Shown: positions 32,750 to 41,583 of the stretch, piece after piece | Numbering within the stretch: position 1 is the first letter of the stretch | How the letters are laid out: each line of letters starts with the position of its first letter | Assembly (NCBI RefSeq): GCF_003385185.1 | Contig: NZ_PQHZ01000042.1 | Location: 1-57,383, forward strand | DNA from: Amycolatopsis palatopharyngis | Lineage (GTDB): Bacteria; Actinomycetota; Actinomycetes; Mycobacteriales; Pseudonocardiaceae | DNA length: 57,383 bases | Direction of reading: 5' to 3' | Program-made: the position numbers and the translations under genes | The notes under the pieces: model-generated | Told to the model about the DNA's origin: nothing | What the model saw: the letters and a program-made list of their open reading frames with translations, nothing else | Databases searched by the model: none

Positions 32750-33739
32750 TCAGGACGCGCGCTTGCGCCGTGGCCGGGAGGCGGCCTTGACTGCCTTCTC
32801 CAGTTCGGCGCGGCTCATCTTCGACCTGCCCTTGATCTCGAGATCGCGCGCCATGGCCTCCAGATCAGCCTTCGTCATGTCGCCGAAGTCGGCCTGCTCC
32901 GGCTGCCCCTGACGCTTCTCCTGACGTTTCCGGCTTCCACCGCGCTCCCGTTCGCCGCCGCCCTTACGGCCTCGCACACTGCGCGACAACGCGTCGAACA
33001 GGTCAACGACGGTGGTCGGCTCCGGCGGAGCGGACTCGGCGCTGACCGTACGGCCCGCCTTCTTGTCCTCGATCAGCTTCAGGACTCGTTCGGTGTAGGT
33101 GTCGCGGTACTCCTCGGGCTGCCACTCCTCGCTCATCGACTCGATCAGGTTTATCGCCATGTCGACTTCCTTGCCTCGCACCTGTGCGGGCTCGGGCAGC
33201 TTGCGCAGTTCCTTGGCCGGGTCCCTGATGTCGGCCGCGAAGTGCAGCGTGTCCAATGCCAGCACACCCTCGCCGGCTCGGACGGCGGCCACGTACTCCT
33301 TGCCACGCATGACAAAGGTGGCCACCCCGGCGCGGTTTGTCTTGGCCATGGCCTCGATGAGCAGGCTGTACGCCCGGTTGAACTCCTCCTTCGCCGGCGC
33401 GAGCCAGTAGCTCTTCTGGAAGAAGATCGGATCGATCTCGCCGAGGTCGACGAAAGCCTCGATGTCGATGGTCCGCGACCGGCCCGGCGCGATCTGTTCC
33501 AGTTCCTCCCGCTCCACCAGGACGTAGTCCCCGCTGTCGAGTTCGTAGCCCTTGACGATGTCCTCGTACGGGACTTCCTTGCCGGTGCGCTCGTTCACGC
33601 GGCGGTAGCGAATTCGGTCGGAAGTACCGCGTTCGAACTGCCGGAAGTGAATGGTGTGGTCCTCGGTCGCGCTGAAGAGCTCGACCGGCACGGTAACCAG
33701 GCCGAAGTTCAGCGCCCCGCTCCAGATGGGCCTGGCCAT
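32750..33739 (-). CDS. ku: Ku protein of bacterial non-homologous end joining
   Basis: 329 residues. Ring-forming DNA-end-binding homodimer that recruits the ligase LigD. The opening MARPIWSGALNFGLVTVPVEL is the diagnostic start of bacterial Ku. The core continues with DSGDYVLVEREEL, EIDPIFFQKSYWLAP and TNRAGVATFVMRGKEY. After about residue 255 a lysine/arginine-rich tail follows, ending in a SAP-like helical segment (MTKADLEAMARDLEIKGRSKMSRAELEKAV), typical of extended actinobacterial Ku. The gene is intact. It is 49 bases downstream of the remnant of an ATP-dependent ligase gene and was probably transcribed with it before that gene was interrupted. Confidence 0.95.
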   Translation of the reverse strand: MARPIWSGALNFGLVTVPVELFSATEDHTIHFRQFERGTSDRIRYRRVNERTGKEVPYEDIVKGYELDSGDYVLVEREELEQIAPGRSRTIDIEAFVDLGEIDPIFFQKSYWLAPAKEEFNRAYSLLIEAMAKTNRAGVATFVMRGKEYVAAVRAGEGVLALDTLHFAADIRDPAKELRKLPEPAQVRGKEVDMAINLIESMSEEWQPEEYRDTYTERVLKLIEDKKAGRTVSAESAPPEPTTVVDLFDALSRSVRGRKGGGERERGGSRKRQEKRQGQPEQADFGDMTKADLEAMARDLEIKGRSKMSRAELEKAVKAASRPRRKRAS

Positions 33740-33788
33740 CACCAACCTCCTCGAGTCCCATGTGGACAAGCAGCTGTACCGATCTCGT

Positions 33789-34394
33789 TCATCCGGCCTC
33801 CCGGACCACTTCGCCCGCCGATTTGTCGTCCCTGATCCCGGTGAAGCGGCCATGCCGCAGCTTGCCGTCGCCGGTCCACTCCGCGAAAGTCACCTGCACC
33901 ACCAGTTCGGGCCGCACCCAGTGGGTTCCGCGTTCCCGGACCGGTTCGGCGAAAGGGGTTGCCGGGACGCGCAGTTCGTCCAGCCTGCCGCGCAGGTGCC
34001 GCAGCATCGCGGTGTCATAACCGGTGCCGACCTTGCCCGCGAAGCGCAGGCTGCCGTGGTCGTAGTAGCCCAGTAGCAGCGCGCCGAAGCCCATCCGTGA
34101 ACCGTTGGGCTCGGTGAAACCGCCGACCACGAACTCCTGCTCGCGAACGCACTTGAACTTGAGCCAGTCCTTGGAGCGCCCGCCCTGGTAAGGCGCGGTG
34201 GCTCGTTTGGCGATCAGTCCTTCCCAACCCCGCGCACAAGCCAGCTGGTAGTACTTCTCGCCGTCACCGTTGCGGTGACTGGAAAAGCGCAACGGGCCGG
34301 TGAAGTCGAACGCCTCTCGCAGCAGTCGCTTGCGTTGCCGCAACGGCAACGGCCGGGCATCCGACCCGTCGAAGAACAGCAAGTCGAACAGGAA
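33789..34394 (-). pseudogene. ATP-dependent DNA ligase, 3' fragment (split by the island)
   Basis: 202 codons including stop. The part encodes the second half of the nucleotidyltransferase domain and the OB domain of a LigC/LigD-type ligase: FLFDLLFFDGSD, motif IV region ARGWEGLIAKRA, motif V DWLKFKCVREQEFVVGGFTEP, and WVRPELVVQVTFAEWTGDG near the end. It has no start of its own. Codons upstream of 34394 are unrelated. Its missing 5' part is at 51495-51854 on the same strand, and joining the two gives an in-frame protein of about 321 residues, the right size for a stand-alone NHEJ ligase. Ku follows directly. Confidence 0.9.
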
Positions 34395-35161
34395 AGTACA
34401 CGAGTTCGCGAAATCTGACGCTACTTGGAGCGGGAACCCATCACGGGACGGCCATGTTAGGTCGGGCGAGCGTGAAGATCCGTCCGTCAGGCCGCCTTGG
34501 CCTGGCGCGGTCGCCCCCTCATTCTGGTCATCGCTGAGGAACTCGATCGACCAAGGCCCAGTGGGCGGAGTGTCCGGGCCGCGGCAGCCACACCCCCATT
34601 CCCTTTGGCTTTCACCTGCCTCCGGGCGTCTGCGCTCCTGAGATCCGCGACCCGCTGGACCTCGCGCACCTGCCATGCTTCGAACCTTCGAGCGATGGAG
34701 AGCCGAGAGACCAGTACGGCGGCCGTTCAGGAGCAGAGGCTCGCCGAAGTCGGGTCTTCGTGTTGACGGCAGCGCCCATGATCGGGAAGCACCTGGCGCA
34801 TTCGCCGGCGATCTGTTCGAGGGTTCGTTTGACCTTTGATTCCCGGCCAGGCGGAGCAGGCTCATGCCAAGTTTCCTCAGCGTCGCCACCGGCGTAGGCG
34901 TGCTGGTCGAGTTCTTGCCAGACGACGTCGCGGATCCAGTGGCTGCGGTATCAATGACCAACTGTCCGTGGACGAGTGCCGCGATCCGGGCGGGGTCCTT
35001 GGTGCCTGGGGATCTGTAGCTGCGCGATCACGATCGTCTGCTGGTGCTGCAGCGCGGAGAGGATCTCGCTGCCCGCCGCGCTGCCCGGGGCCGATCGTGT
35101 CCCGTCCATGCCGTCCATCGCCGGCGCACGCAGGTCGGCCGTTGGGCCGCCGTCCCTACCG
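34395..35161. other. Gene remnants at the left end of the island
   Basis: About 770 bases with no intact gene. On the minus strand a broken frame reads HWIRDVVWQELDQHAY, then RTLEQIAGECARCFPIMG, which looks like real protein sequence that has lost its continuity. I do not recognise the parent family. It is probably debris from an earlier insertion or recombination. Confidence 0.45.
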
Positions 35162-36568
35162 TCACCGGCAACGGCGCTGTCGCGAGCGGGGGACGGCGCC
35201 GCTGATGACGTCGAGGGCCTCGTCGACGTGTGCGCGGTGGGTGCGGTAGCTGAGCACACACAGCCGGAGCGTGAGCCGCCCGTCAAGGACGGTGCTGGAG
35301 CAGAACACCCGACGCGTGGCGTTGATCCGCTGGAGTAGCGCGCGGTTGCCCGGGTCCCCACCTGGCCCGCGGAAGACCACGGTGCTGAGCTCGGGCAGCT
35401 CCAGCGGTTCCAGGTCCGGGTGCTGGGCGAGCCGGGCGTGGGCGTGGCGGGCCAGGTCGAGCTTCTCGTCGAGCGCGGCGCGGAACGCCTCGACGCCGTG
35501 CAGGTGCAGCGGGAACCACAGCCGCAGCCCGCGGTGCTCGCGGGTGAGCTCGGACCCGAGGTGCGCGTAGTCGGGCAGCGCCGTGTCCCCGATGTCCTGC
35601 AGGTACGCGCCCCGGTCGTCGTCGGTCAGGGCGCTCGCGAGCGTGGCGGGGTCACGGACGAGCAGCACCCCGGTGCCGTAGGGCAGAAAGAGGCTCTTGT
35701 GCGGATCGAGGGTGAGCGAGTCGGCGCGCTCGACTCCGGCGAGGCGGGCCCGGCCGCGGTCGGTGAACTGGAAGAAGCCGCCATAGCAGCCGTCGACGTG
35801 GAACCACAGCTCCTGATCGGCCGCGATCGCGGCGAGCTCGGTGAGCGGGTCGACCGCCCCGGCGTTGGTCGTGCCCGCGGTGCTGACCAGCAGGAACGGG
35901 GTGAGGCCGGATGCGCGGTCCGCGGCGATCGCGGCGCGGGCGGCAGCTGGGTCGATGCGGCGCCCGTCGCTGGTGGGGACGAGCCGGACCGCCGAACGCG
36001 GCAGGCCCGCGATCCGCGCGGCCTTCATGACGCTGTGGTGTGCCTGATCGGACAGGTAGAGCCGGGCCCGGCTGAGGTCGGTTCGGCCCAGGTGCCGTTC
36101 CCGCGCGGCCACGACGGCGGCGAGCAGAGCCTGCGACCCACCGGTGGTGATAAGTCCGGTCGCACCGGCGGGCAGCCCGAACACCGACGCCAGCCAGCGC
36201 AGCAGCCCGTCCTCCAGCGCGACGAGACCCGGGGCGAGGTCGGCGAGGCCGGTGTAGCGGTTGAGAACGCGGGCGACCAGCTCGGCCACCGCGGAGCTGG
36301 GCAGCCCGCCGCCGGGGATGTAGCCGAAGTAGCGCGGACCCGCCGTCTCGACGGCGAGCGCAGCCGCCGACCGGACCGTGTCCAGCAGCTCCGGCAGCGG
36401 GGCGGGGGCAGCGCCGGGCGGCCGACGGAACGGTTCGAGGTCGGCGGGGCGACGGCCGTCGGCCGGCGCGCCGCCGAGACCGGTCAGGAACTGCCCGAGG
36501 GCGGCCTGCACCGGCGGCAGCAACTCGTCGAGCGGATGCCGCTCAAGCGCGTGGTCGACGTGGTCCAC
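35162..36568 (-). CDS. PLP-dependent group II (aromatic amino acid type) decarboxylase
   Basis: 468 residues. Fold-type I decarboxylase related to aromatic-L-amino-acid and glutamate decarboxylases. Visible motifs are ETAGPRYFGYIPGG, TTGGSQALLAAVVAARE, DQAHHSVMKAARIAG (His stacking on PLP), FHVDGCYGGFFQF (Asp to the pyridine nitrogen), and the Schiff-base Lys in TLDPHKSLFLPYGTG. The substrate is not predictable: tyrosine-, tryptophan- or amino-acid-like catabolic intermediates are possible. It is the last gene of a seven-gene operon, 8 bases after ribBA, so it should act on the same pathway or remove a side product. Confidence 0.88.
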   Translation of the reverse strand: MDHVDHALERHPLDELLPPVQAALGQFLTGLGGAPADGRRPADLEPFRRPPGAAPAPLPELLDTVRSAAALAVETAGPRYFGYIPGGGLPSSAVAELVARVLNRYTGLADLAPGLVALEDGLLRWLASVFGLPAGATGLITTGGSQALLAAVVAARERHLGRTDLSRARLYLSDQAHHSVMKAARIAGLPRSAVRLVPTSDGRRIDPAAARAAIAADRASGLTPFLLVSTAGTTNAGAVDPLTELAAIAADQELWFHVDGCYGGFFQFTDRGRARLAGVERADSLTLDPHKSLFLPYGTGVLLVRDPATLASALTDDDRGAYLQDIGDTALPDYAHLGSELTREHRGLRLWFPLHLHGVEAFRAALDEKLDLARHAHARLAQHPDLEPLELPELSTVVFRGPGGDPGNRALLQRINATRRVFCSSTVLDGRLTLRLCVLSYRTHRAHVDEALDVISGAVPRSRQRRCR

Positions 36569-36576
36569 GGTTCCTC

Positions 36577-37842
36577 CTAGCCGGCATCGCGCTCGGCGTC
36601 GTCGACGGGCTGGTCGAGGTGCGTGAGCTGGTGCCCGAGCCGGTCGCGCTTGGTACGCAGGTAGCGGATGCTCGCCGGCCCGCCCGGCAGCTGGTGCGGC
36701 GACCGCCTGACGTCGAGGCCGGAAGCGGCCAGCGCATCCAGCTTCGCGGGGTTGTTGGTCATCAGCTCGATCCGGTGCACGTCTAGCTCCCGCAGGATCG
36801 CGGCCGCGGCCTCGTAGGTCCGCTCGTCCGCCGCAAAGCCGAGCCGCAGGTTGGCCTCGACGGTGTCGAGGCCCTCATCCTGCAGGTCGTAGGCGCGCAG
36901 CTTGCCGCTGAGCCCGATGCCGCGCCCCTCGTGTCCCCGCAGGTAGACGAGCACGCCCCGGCCCCGCTCCGCGATGCGCTGCAGGGCGGCCTGCAGCTGG
37001 GGGCCGCAGTCGCAGCGCAGCGATCCCAGCGCCTCGCCGGTCAGACACTCCGAGTGCACCCGCACCAGCACAGGATCGGCTCCGTCAGGATGGCCGCCAA
37101 CGTCGCCCATGACGAGAGCGAGGTGCTCGGTGCTCGCGTGGTCGCGGTAAACGGCCGTGCGGAAGACCCCGTATGGGGTCGGCAGCTGCGCCGTCGCGGT
37201 GCGTTCGACGCCAGCGCACTGACGGCGGTGGGCGATCAGGTCGGCGACGTGCACGGTTGCGAGCCCGTGCATGGCGGCGAACCCGGCCAGTTCGGCGGGC
37301 CCGGCCATCCTGGTTGGGTCGGAGGGCGAGACCACCTCGCAGAGCACGGCCGCTGGACGGAGCCCGGCGAGCCGAGCCAGGTCAACTGCCGCCTCGGTGT
37401 GACCGGGCCGGGTGAGGACCCCGCCCTCTCGGGCCCGCAGCGGCACGACGTGACCCGGGCGGGTGAGCTCGGCCGGGGCCGTCGCGGGGTCGGCGAGCAG
37501 CCGGGCGGTCCGAGCCCGGTCGCGGGCCGAGATCCCGGTGCCGACGCCGTCCCGGGCGTCCACGGTGACCCGATAGGCCGTGCCGCGCGGCTCGGTGCTC
37601 GCCGCGGTCATCGGGGAGAGGTGCAGCCGGTCGCAGGCCTCCCCAGCCAGCGCCACGCACACGAAGCCCGAGGTGTGGGCGACGACGAAGGCCATCGTCC
37701 GCGCCGTCACGAGCTCGGCGGCGACGACGAGGTCGCCCTCGTCCTCCCGGCCCTCGTCGTCGATTACGAGAACCGGGCGTCCGGCGCGCAGGTCCTCGGT
37801 AGCGCGCCGGAGCGACGCCTCGCCGCGGTCCTGGTCATTCAC
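36577..37842 (-). CDS. ribBA: Bifunctional DHBP synthase / GTP cyclohydrolase II (RibBA)
   Basis: 421 residues. It makes both early precursors of riboflavin. The N-terminal domain (about 1-205) is 3,4-dihydroxy-2-butanone-4-phosphate synthase with VIDDEGREDEGDLVVAAELV and a TRPGHTEAAVDLARLAG segment. The C-terminal domain is GTP cyclohydrolase II with the zinc cysteines in SECLTGEALGSLRCDCGPQL, then YLRGHEGRGIGLSGKLRAY. Both halves look complete. It is embedded in the catabolic operon (8-base overlap with the transporter stop, 8 bases before the decarboxylase), which is unusual and suggests a local flavin supply for the FMN-dependent monooxygenase and reductase of the same operon. Confidence 0.93.
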   Translation of the reverse strand: MNDQDRGEASLRRATEDLRAGRPVLVIDDEGREDEGDLVVAAELVTARTMAFVVAHTSGFVCVALAGEACDRLHLSPMTAASTEPRGTAYRVTVDARDGVGTGISARDRARTARLLADPATAPAELTRPGHVVPLRAREGGVLTRPGHTEAAVDLARLAGLRPAAVLCEVVSPSDPTRMAGPAELAGFAAMHGLATVHVADLIAHRRQCAGVERTATAQLPTPYGVFRTAVYRDHASTEHLALVMGDVGGHPDGADPVLVRVHSECLTGEALGSLRCDCGPQLQAALQRIAERGRGVLVYLRGHEGRGIGLSGKLRAYDLQDEGLDTVEANLRLGFAADERTYEAAAAILRELDVHRIELMTNNPAKLDALAASGLDVRRSPHQLPGGPASIRYLRTKRDRLGHQLTHLDQPVDDAERDAG

Positions 37843-39169
37843 GAGCCACCACCACCTCCGTCGCCGCGGCGAGTTCGACGGTCCGCGTTTCGCGGAACGC
37901 CAGGACGCAGACCAGGCTCAGAACGCAGATGCCGGCGACGTAGATCGTAACCGGCCACGAGGCGCCGGCGGCCTCCTGCAGCGCGGTGGCTACGAGCGGC
38001 GCGAGCCCGCCGCCGAGGATCGCGCCGACCTGGTAGGCGAGTGACGATCCGCTGTAGCGGACGCCGGTCGGGAACAGCTCGGCGAACAGCGCACTCTGCG
38101 GCGCGTACGCCGCGGCGAGGCCGTTGGCCATGCCGATCACCGCGAGCACGATGAGCACCGGGGCCCGCGTGTCGAGCAGCGGGAAGTAGACCAGCGACCA
38201 GACCAGCAGCGACCACGAACCGATCAGATAAACGCGCCGTCGGCCGATCCGGTCCGAGAGCCCCGCGTACACCGGGATCAGCGCGAACCACACGAGCGCG
38301 CCGACGAGGACCGCGGAGAGCATCACGCCCCGCGGCACCTGCAGCTGGCTGGTGCCGTAGGAGAGCGTGTAGACCATGAAGAGGTAGCCGATGCCGTTCG
38401 TCGCGATGAACGAGCCCGCGGCGATCGCCACCGTCCGCTTGTGCCGGCGCAGCAGCTCCAATACGGGGGTGTGCTCGCGGGTCTCCCCGCGCCGTTCGGC
38501 GGCGACGAAGACGGGGCTCTCCTCCACTCGCAGTCGGATGGCGAGCGCAATCACGATGAGCAGGGCGCTCGCGAGGAACGGCACCCGCCAGCCCCACGAG
38601 GCGAACTGCTCGGGGCTCGTCAGCAGCGTCATCCCGAGGAAGGCGAGCGTCGCGAGGACGAGGCCGGCCGGCACCCCCATCTGCGGCGCGCTGCCGTACA
38701 ACCCGCGCCGGCCCGGCGGGGCATGCTCGACCGCCATCAGCGCCGCTCCGCCCCACTCCCCGCCGACGCCGATGCCCTGCACGAACCGGAGGACGGTCAG
38801 CAGGACCGGCGCGGCGACGCCGATCGTGGCGAAGTTCGGCAGCAGCCCGATCAGTACGGTCGCCGCGCCCATCAGCGCGAGCGAGGCCACCAGGCTGGTT
38901 TTGCGACCCAGCCGGTCGCCGTAGTGGGCCATCACCACGCCGCCGAGCGGGCGGGCGAGGAAGCCCACGGCGAACGTGCCCAGCGCGGCGAGGGTCGCGG
39001 CGGTCTGCGAGAGCGCAGGGAAGAACTGCGGCCCGAAGATCAGCGCGGCCGCCGATCCGTAGAGGAAGAAGTCGTACCACTCGATGGTCGTGCCGAGGAA
39101 GCTGGACGTGACGGCGCGCCTTGCGGCGCTGCGGTCGCCGGTCGCAACGGCGGGACTGGCGTTCTGCAC
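37835..39169 (-). CDS. MFS transporter, metabolite:H+ symporter (MHS) type
   Basis: 444 residues with twelve predicted membrane segments. The opening RAVTSSFLGTTIEWYDFFLYG and the loop motif MAHYGDRLGRKTSLV are the hallmarks of MHS symporters (relatives carry shikimate, betaine, alpha-ketoglutarate, citrate or aromatic acids). A second motif A-like loop reads YAGLSDRIGRRRVYLIG. The GTG at 39169 with AGGAG just upstream is the start. It lies 34 bases after the LLM gene and overlaps ribBA by 8 bases. It is therefore the best candidate for uptake of the pathway substrate, probably a small organic acid or zwitterion. Confidence 0.9.
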   Translation of the reverse strand: MQNASPAVATGDRSAARRAVTSSFLGTTIEWYDFFLYGSAAALIFGPQFFPALSQTAATLAALGTFAVGFLARPLGGVVMAHYGDRLGRKTSLVASLALMGAATVLIGLLPNFATIGVAAPVLLTVLRFVQGIGVGGEWGGAALMAVEHAPPGRRGLYGSAPQMGVPAGLVLATLAFLGMTLLTSPEQFASWGWRVPFLASALLIVIALAIRLRVEESPVFVAAERRGETREHTPVLELLRRHKRTVAIAAGSFIATNGIGYLFMVYTLSYGTSQLQVPRGVMLSAVLVGALVWFALIPVYAGLSDRIGRRRVYLIGSWSLLVWSLVYFPLLDTRAPVLIVLAVIGMANGLAAAYAPQSALFAELFPTGVRYSGSSLAYQVGAILGGGLAPLVATALQEAAGASWPVTIYVAGICVLSLVCVLAFRETRTVELAAATEVVVARE

Positions 39170-39203
39170 GGCGGTCTCCTGGGGTGGGCGGGGTATGTGA
39201 GTC

Positions 39204-40340
39204 TCAGTCGCCGAGCTTCGCGATGACCTTCTCGCCGAACTCGGTGATCGCTTCGAGCTCGGCACCGGGGTCGAAGCAGTTCGCGTGGTGCCAGAGGAAG
39301 ACCTCCTCCACGCCGAGCTCTTCCTGCAGGTGCTCGAGCTGGCGCAGCGCGTCGTCCCCTGTGCCGGTGAGCTGCCGGCCGAGGGGGACGTGGTAGGGCG
39401 TGACGTCGTAGGCGTAGGCGAACAGGTCGCGGAACCGCTCGGCGTACGCCTCCGAGGCGCTGCGCGTGGGCTGCACCAGCAGGTGACCGCCGACGGCGAG
39501 GCCGCCGCCTGCCGGGACCAGGCGACCGACCGAGGCGGCCTCCTCCGCATAGACCTGCTTCGTCGTCTTCAGGAACTCCTCGTCCTCGACGAAGGAGACG
39601 AGCGAGACGCCCTCCTGCGCCCAGAACCGCGCGGTGGTCATGCTGAACGCGAACGGTGAGTACAGCGGCGGGTGCGGGCGCTGCTTCGGCTTCGGAACCA
39701 CCGAAATCTCGGTGAGCACCCCGTCACGGGTGCCGCGTCCGGAGTCGAGGGTGGGCGGGAACTGCCAGGGGACGTCCGCGGGCGGGACCTTCCAGACGTC
39801 GCCGTCGTAGGAGAAGCAATCCTCGGTCCAGGCCCGGCGGATGATCTGGAAACACTCCTTGAGCAGGGCCCGGTTGCGCTCGTCGGCAGCGGACTTGTCC
39901 GAGGTGGCGGCGCCGACGCCGACGTGCTGGCCGAGCACCGACGCGTAGCGCGGGGTGTTGCTGCGGGAGAAGCCGCAGAAGGTGCGGCCGCCGGTCATGT
40001 GGTCGAGGACGGCGAGGTCCTCGGCCACCTGCAGCGGATTGCGGCACGGCAGGGGGATGCCCAGTTGTCCGACCGTCATCGTGGTCGTGTGGGCCGCCAT
40101 GTGCGCGCCGTAGAGGACCGGGTTGGTGTTGACCTCGACGCCCTCGGCCTGGAAGTGCTGCTCGGTCCAGCACACACCGGAGAAGCCGACCTCCTCGGCG
40201 TGGACGACCTGGGCAGTCATCCGCTCCAGCATCGTCGAGAAGCGCTCCGGGTCAGCGCCCGGCAGCGGCTGGCCGGCGAGGCCGCGGCGCAACTCATCCG
40301 CGCTCGCCATGTAGGGGATCTGCAGCAGGTAGAAGCGCAT
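39204..40340 (-). CDS. LLM-class FMN-dependent monooxygenase
   Basis: 378 residues. Bacterial-luciferase-like flavin monooxygenase that uses FMNH2 and O2. It starts MRFYLLQIPYMASADE, then HAEEVGFSGVCWTEQHF, TMTVGQLGIPLPCRNPLQVAEDLAVLD and GGRTFCGFSRSN, the standard barrel strands of the family. AQEGVSLVSFVEDEEFLK and LEHLQEELGVEEVFLWHH complete it. No own reductase domain is present, so it needs FMNH2 from the flavin reductase encoded three genes upstream. Family members open rings (RutA), hydroxylate or desulfonate; the enzyme class and neighbours suggest oxygenation of a nitrogen-containing substrate. Five bases after the hydrolase gene. Confidence 0.9.
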   Translation of the reverse strand: MRFYLLQIPYMASADELRRGLAGQPLPGADPERFSTMLERMTAQVVHAEEVGFSGVCWTEQHFQAEGVEVNTNPVLYGAHMAAHTTTMTVGQLGIPLPCRNPLQVAEDLAVLDHMTGGRTFCGFSRSNTPRYASVLGQHVGVGAATSDKSAADERNRALLKECFQIIRRAWTEDCFSYDGDVWKVPPADVPWQFPPTLDSGRGTRDGVLTEISVVPKPKQRPHPPLYSPFAFSMTTARFWAQEGVSLVSFVEDEEFLKTTKQVYAEEAASVGRLVPAGGGLAVGGHLLVQPTRSASEAYAERFRDLFAYAYDVTPYHVPLGRQLTGTGDDALRQLEHLQEELGVEEVFLWHHANCFDPGAELEAITEFGEKVIAKLGD

Positions 40341-40345
40341 GTCGG

Positions 40346-41179
40346 TCACTCCTTGGTCTGGTCCTGGTCGGCGAGGAAGCCGAGGGCGACGTGGTTGAAC
40401 TCCTCGGCGAGCTCGATGTTGAAGGCGTGCGCGGCGCGCTTGCCGGTGAACAGGTGCCAGCGGGCCCGCGGGAGCTGCTCGTAGACCCACCGGCTGTAGC
40501 GCGGGGGGAACGATGCGTCGAGCTCGCCTGCGGTGACCAGCACCGGGACGTCGATCCCGGCGAGCTGACTGCGCGTGTCGTGGTGGCGGTCGGCGTGCAG
40601 GTGCCCGCGCAGGCCGGGGCCCGCCTCCAGGTGCGGGTTCGTGATGAAGGCCGCGGTGACCGTGTCGGCGACCCGCGCAGGCGTGCGGGTGGCGAGGTAG
40701 TGCGGGCTGAAGACCCACATCTTCACCGTCCGGAACGCGGCCTGCCGGTCGCCGCGGGCGAGCGCGTCATCGGTGGTCGCGATGAAGGCCGAGCGCAGCC
40801 ACTCGTCGGCGTACGCCCACGTAGCGTGCAGCTGGGCGCTCGCGACGGCGGCGGGGTGGCGGATCGCGAGCTGTTGTGCGATGCACGAGCCGAGCGAGTG
40901 GCCCACCACGTGTGCCGGCCCGAGGTCGAGCGCCCCGAGCAACGAGGCGACGTCGTCGGCCATCACCTGCGACGAGTACGACTCCGGATCGCGGTAGATC
41001 GTCGAGGCGCCTGCGCCGCGCATGTGTGGTGTGATCACCGTGTACTGCCGGGCGAACACGTCGCGCTGCTGCGCCCACCAGGTGTCGTCGCACCCGGTGC
41101 CGGCGATGAGGACGACGGGCGCCCCGTTGCCGGTGACCTCGTAGTGGATCTCCGGCCCGTCCGGCACCTGGTGGATCAT
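40346..41179 (-). CDS. Alpha/beta hydrolase (RutD / enol-lactonase-like)
   Basis: 277 residues. It starts MIHQVPDGPEIHYEVTGNG, with the oxyanion segment VVLIAGTGCDDTWWA, the nucleophile elbow VVGHSLGSCIAQQLA (Ser near residue 95), an Asp in VTAGELDASFPP, and the catalytic His in KRAAHAFNIE. Size and lid resemble 3-oxoadipate enol-lactonase and RutD. Its ATG overlaps the RidA stop (ATGA). Likely hydrolyses an ester, lactone, carbamate or amide product formed by the monooxygenase. The exact bond is inferred from context. Confidence 0.88.
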   Translation of the reverse strand: MIHQVPDGPEIHYEVTGNGAPVVLIAGTGCDDTWWAQQRDVFARQYTVITPHMRGAGASTIYRDPESYSSQVMADDVASLLGALDLGPAHVVGHSLGSCIAQQLAIRHPAAVASAQLHATWAYADEWLRSAFIATTDDALARGDRQAAFRTVKMWVFSPHYLATRTPARVADTVTAAFITNPHLEAGPGLRGHLHADRHHDTRSQLAGIDVPVLVTAGELDASFPPRYSRWVYEQLPRARWHLFTGKRAAHAFNIELAEEFNHVALGFLADQDQTKE

Positions 41180-41583
41180 CGCGGGTCTCCGACGGCGGCT
41201 TCGGCCTCCACCTCGATCAGCGCGTGCTCGTCGACCAGCGCGCTGACCTGCACCATCGTGATGGCCGGCAGGTGGTCGCCGAAGACCGTGCGCCACGGCT
41301 GGCCCAGGGTGCGGACGGCTCCGCGGTACGCGTCGAGGCTCGTGAGGTAGATCCGCAGCGCCACGACCCGACCCGCGCTGGTGCCCGCTGCCTCGAGCAG
41401 CTGCGCGAGGTTGGCCAACACCGCCGTCCACTGCGCGGTGAAATCGGCGTCGGTTGCGACGGCCCCGGTGGCCGGGTCGCAGCCCAGCAGCCCCGACACC
41501 GCGAGGCGGTCACCCTGCCGGACGGCGTAGGCGTAGCCCTTCGCCGGTGCCCATCCCGGCGGATCAATGCGTGCGAGCGACAT
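41176..41583 (-). CDS. RidA/YjgF family protein
   Basis: 135 residues with the family fold: GYAYAVRQGDRLAVSGLLG, then ADFTAQWTAVLANLAQLLEAAG, then VVALRIYLTSLD, and ALVDEHALIEVEAEAAV at the end. The catalytic Arg in ALRIYL is conserved. RidA proteins hydrolyse reactive enamines/imines; RutC is the relative in pyrimidine degradation. It fits the removal of an aminoacrylate-like intermediate. It overlaps the flavin reductase gene by 20 bases and the hydrolase by 4, so all are co-translated. Confidence 0.9.
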   Translation of the reverse strand: MSLARIDPPGWAPAKGYAYAVRQGDRLAVSGLLGCDPATGAVATDADFTAQWTAVLANLAQLLEAAGTSAGRVVALRIYLTSLDAYRGAVRTLGQPWRTVFGDHLPAITMVQVSALVDEHALIEVEAEAAVGDPR

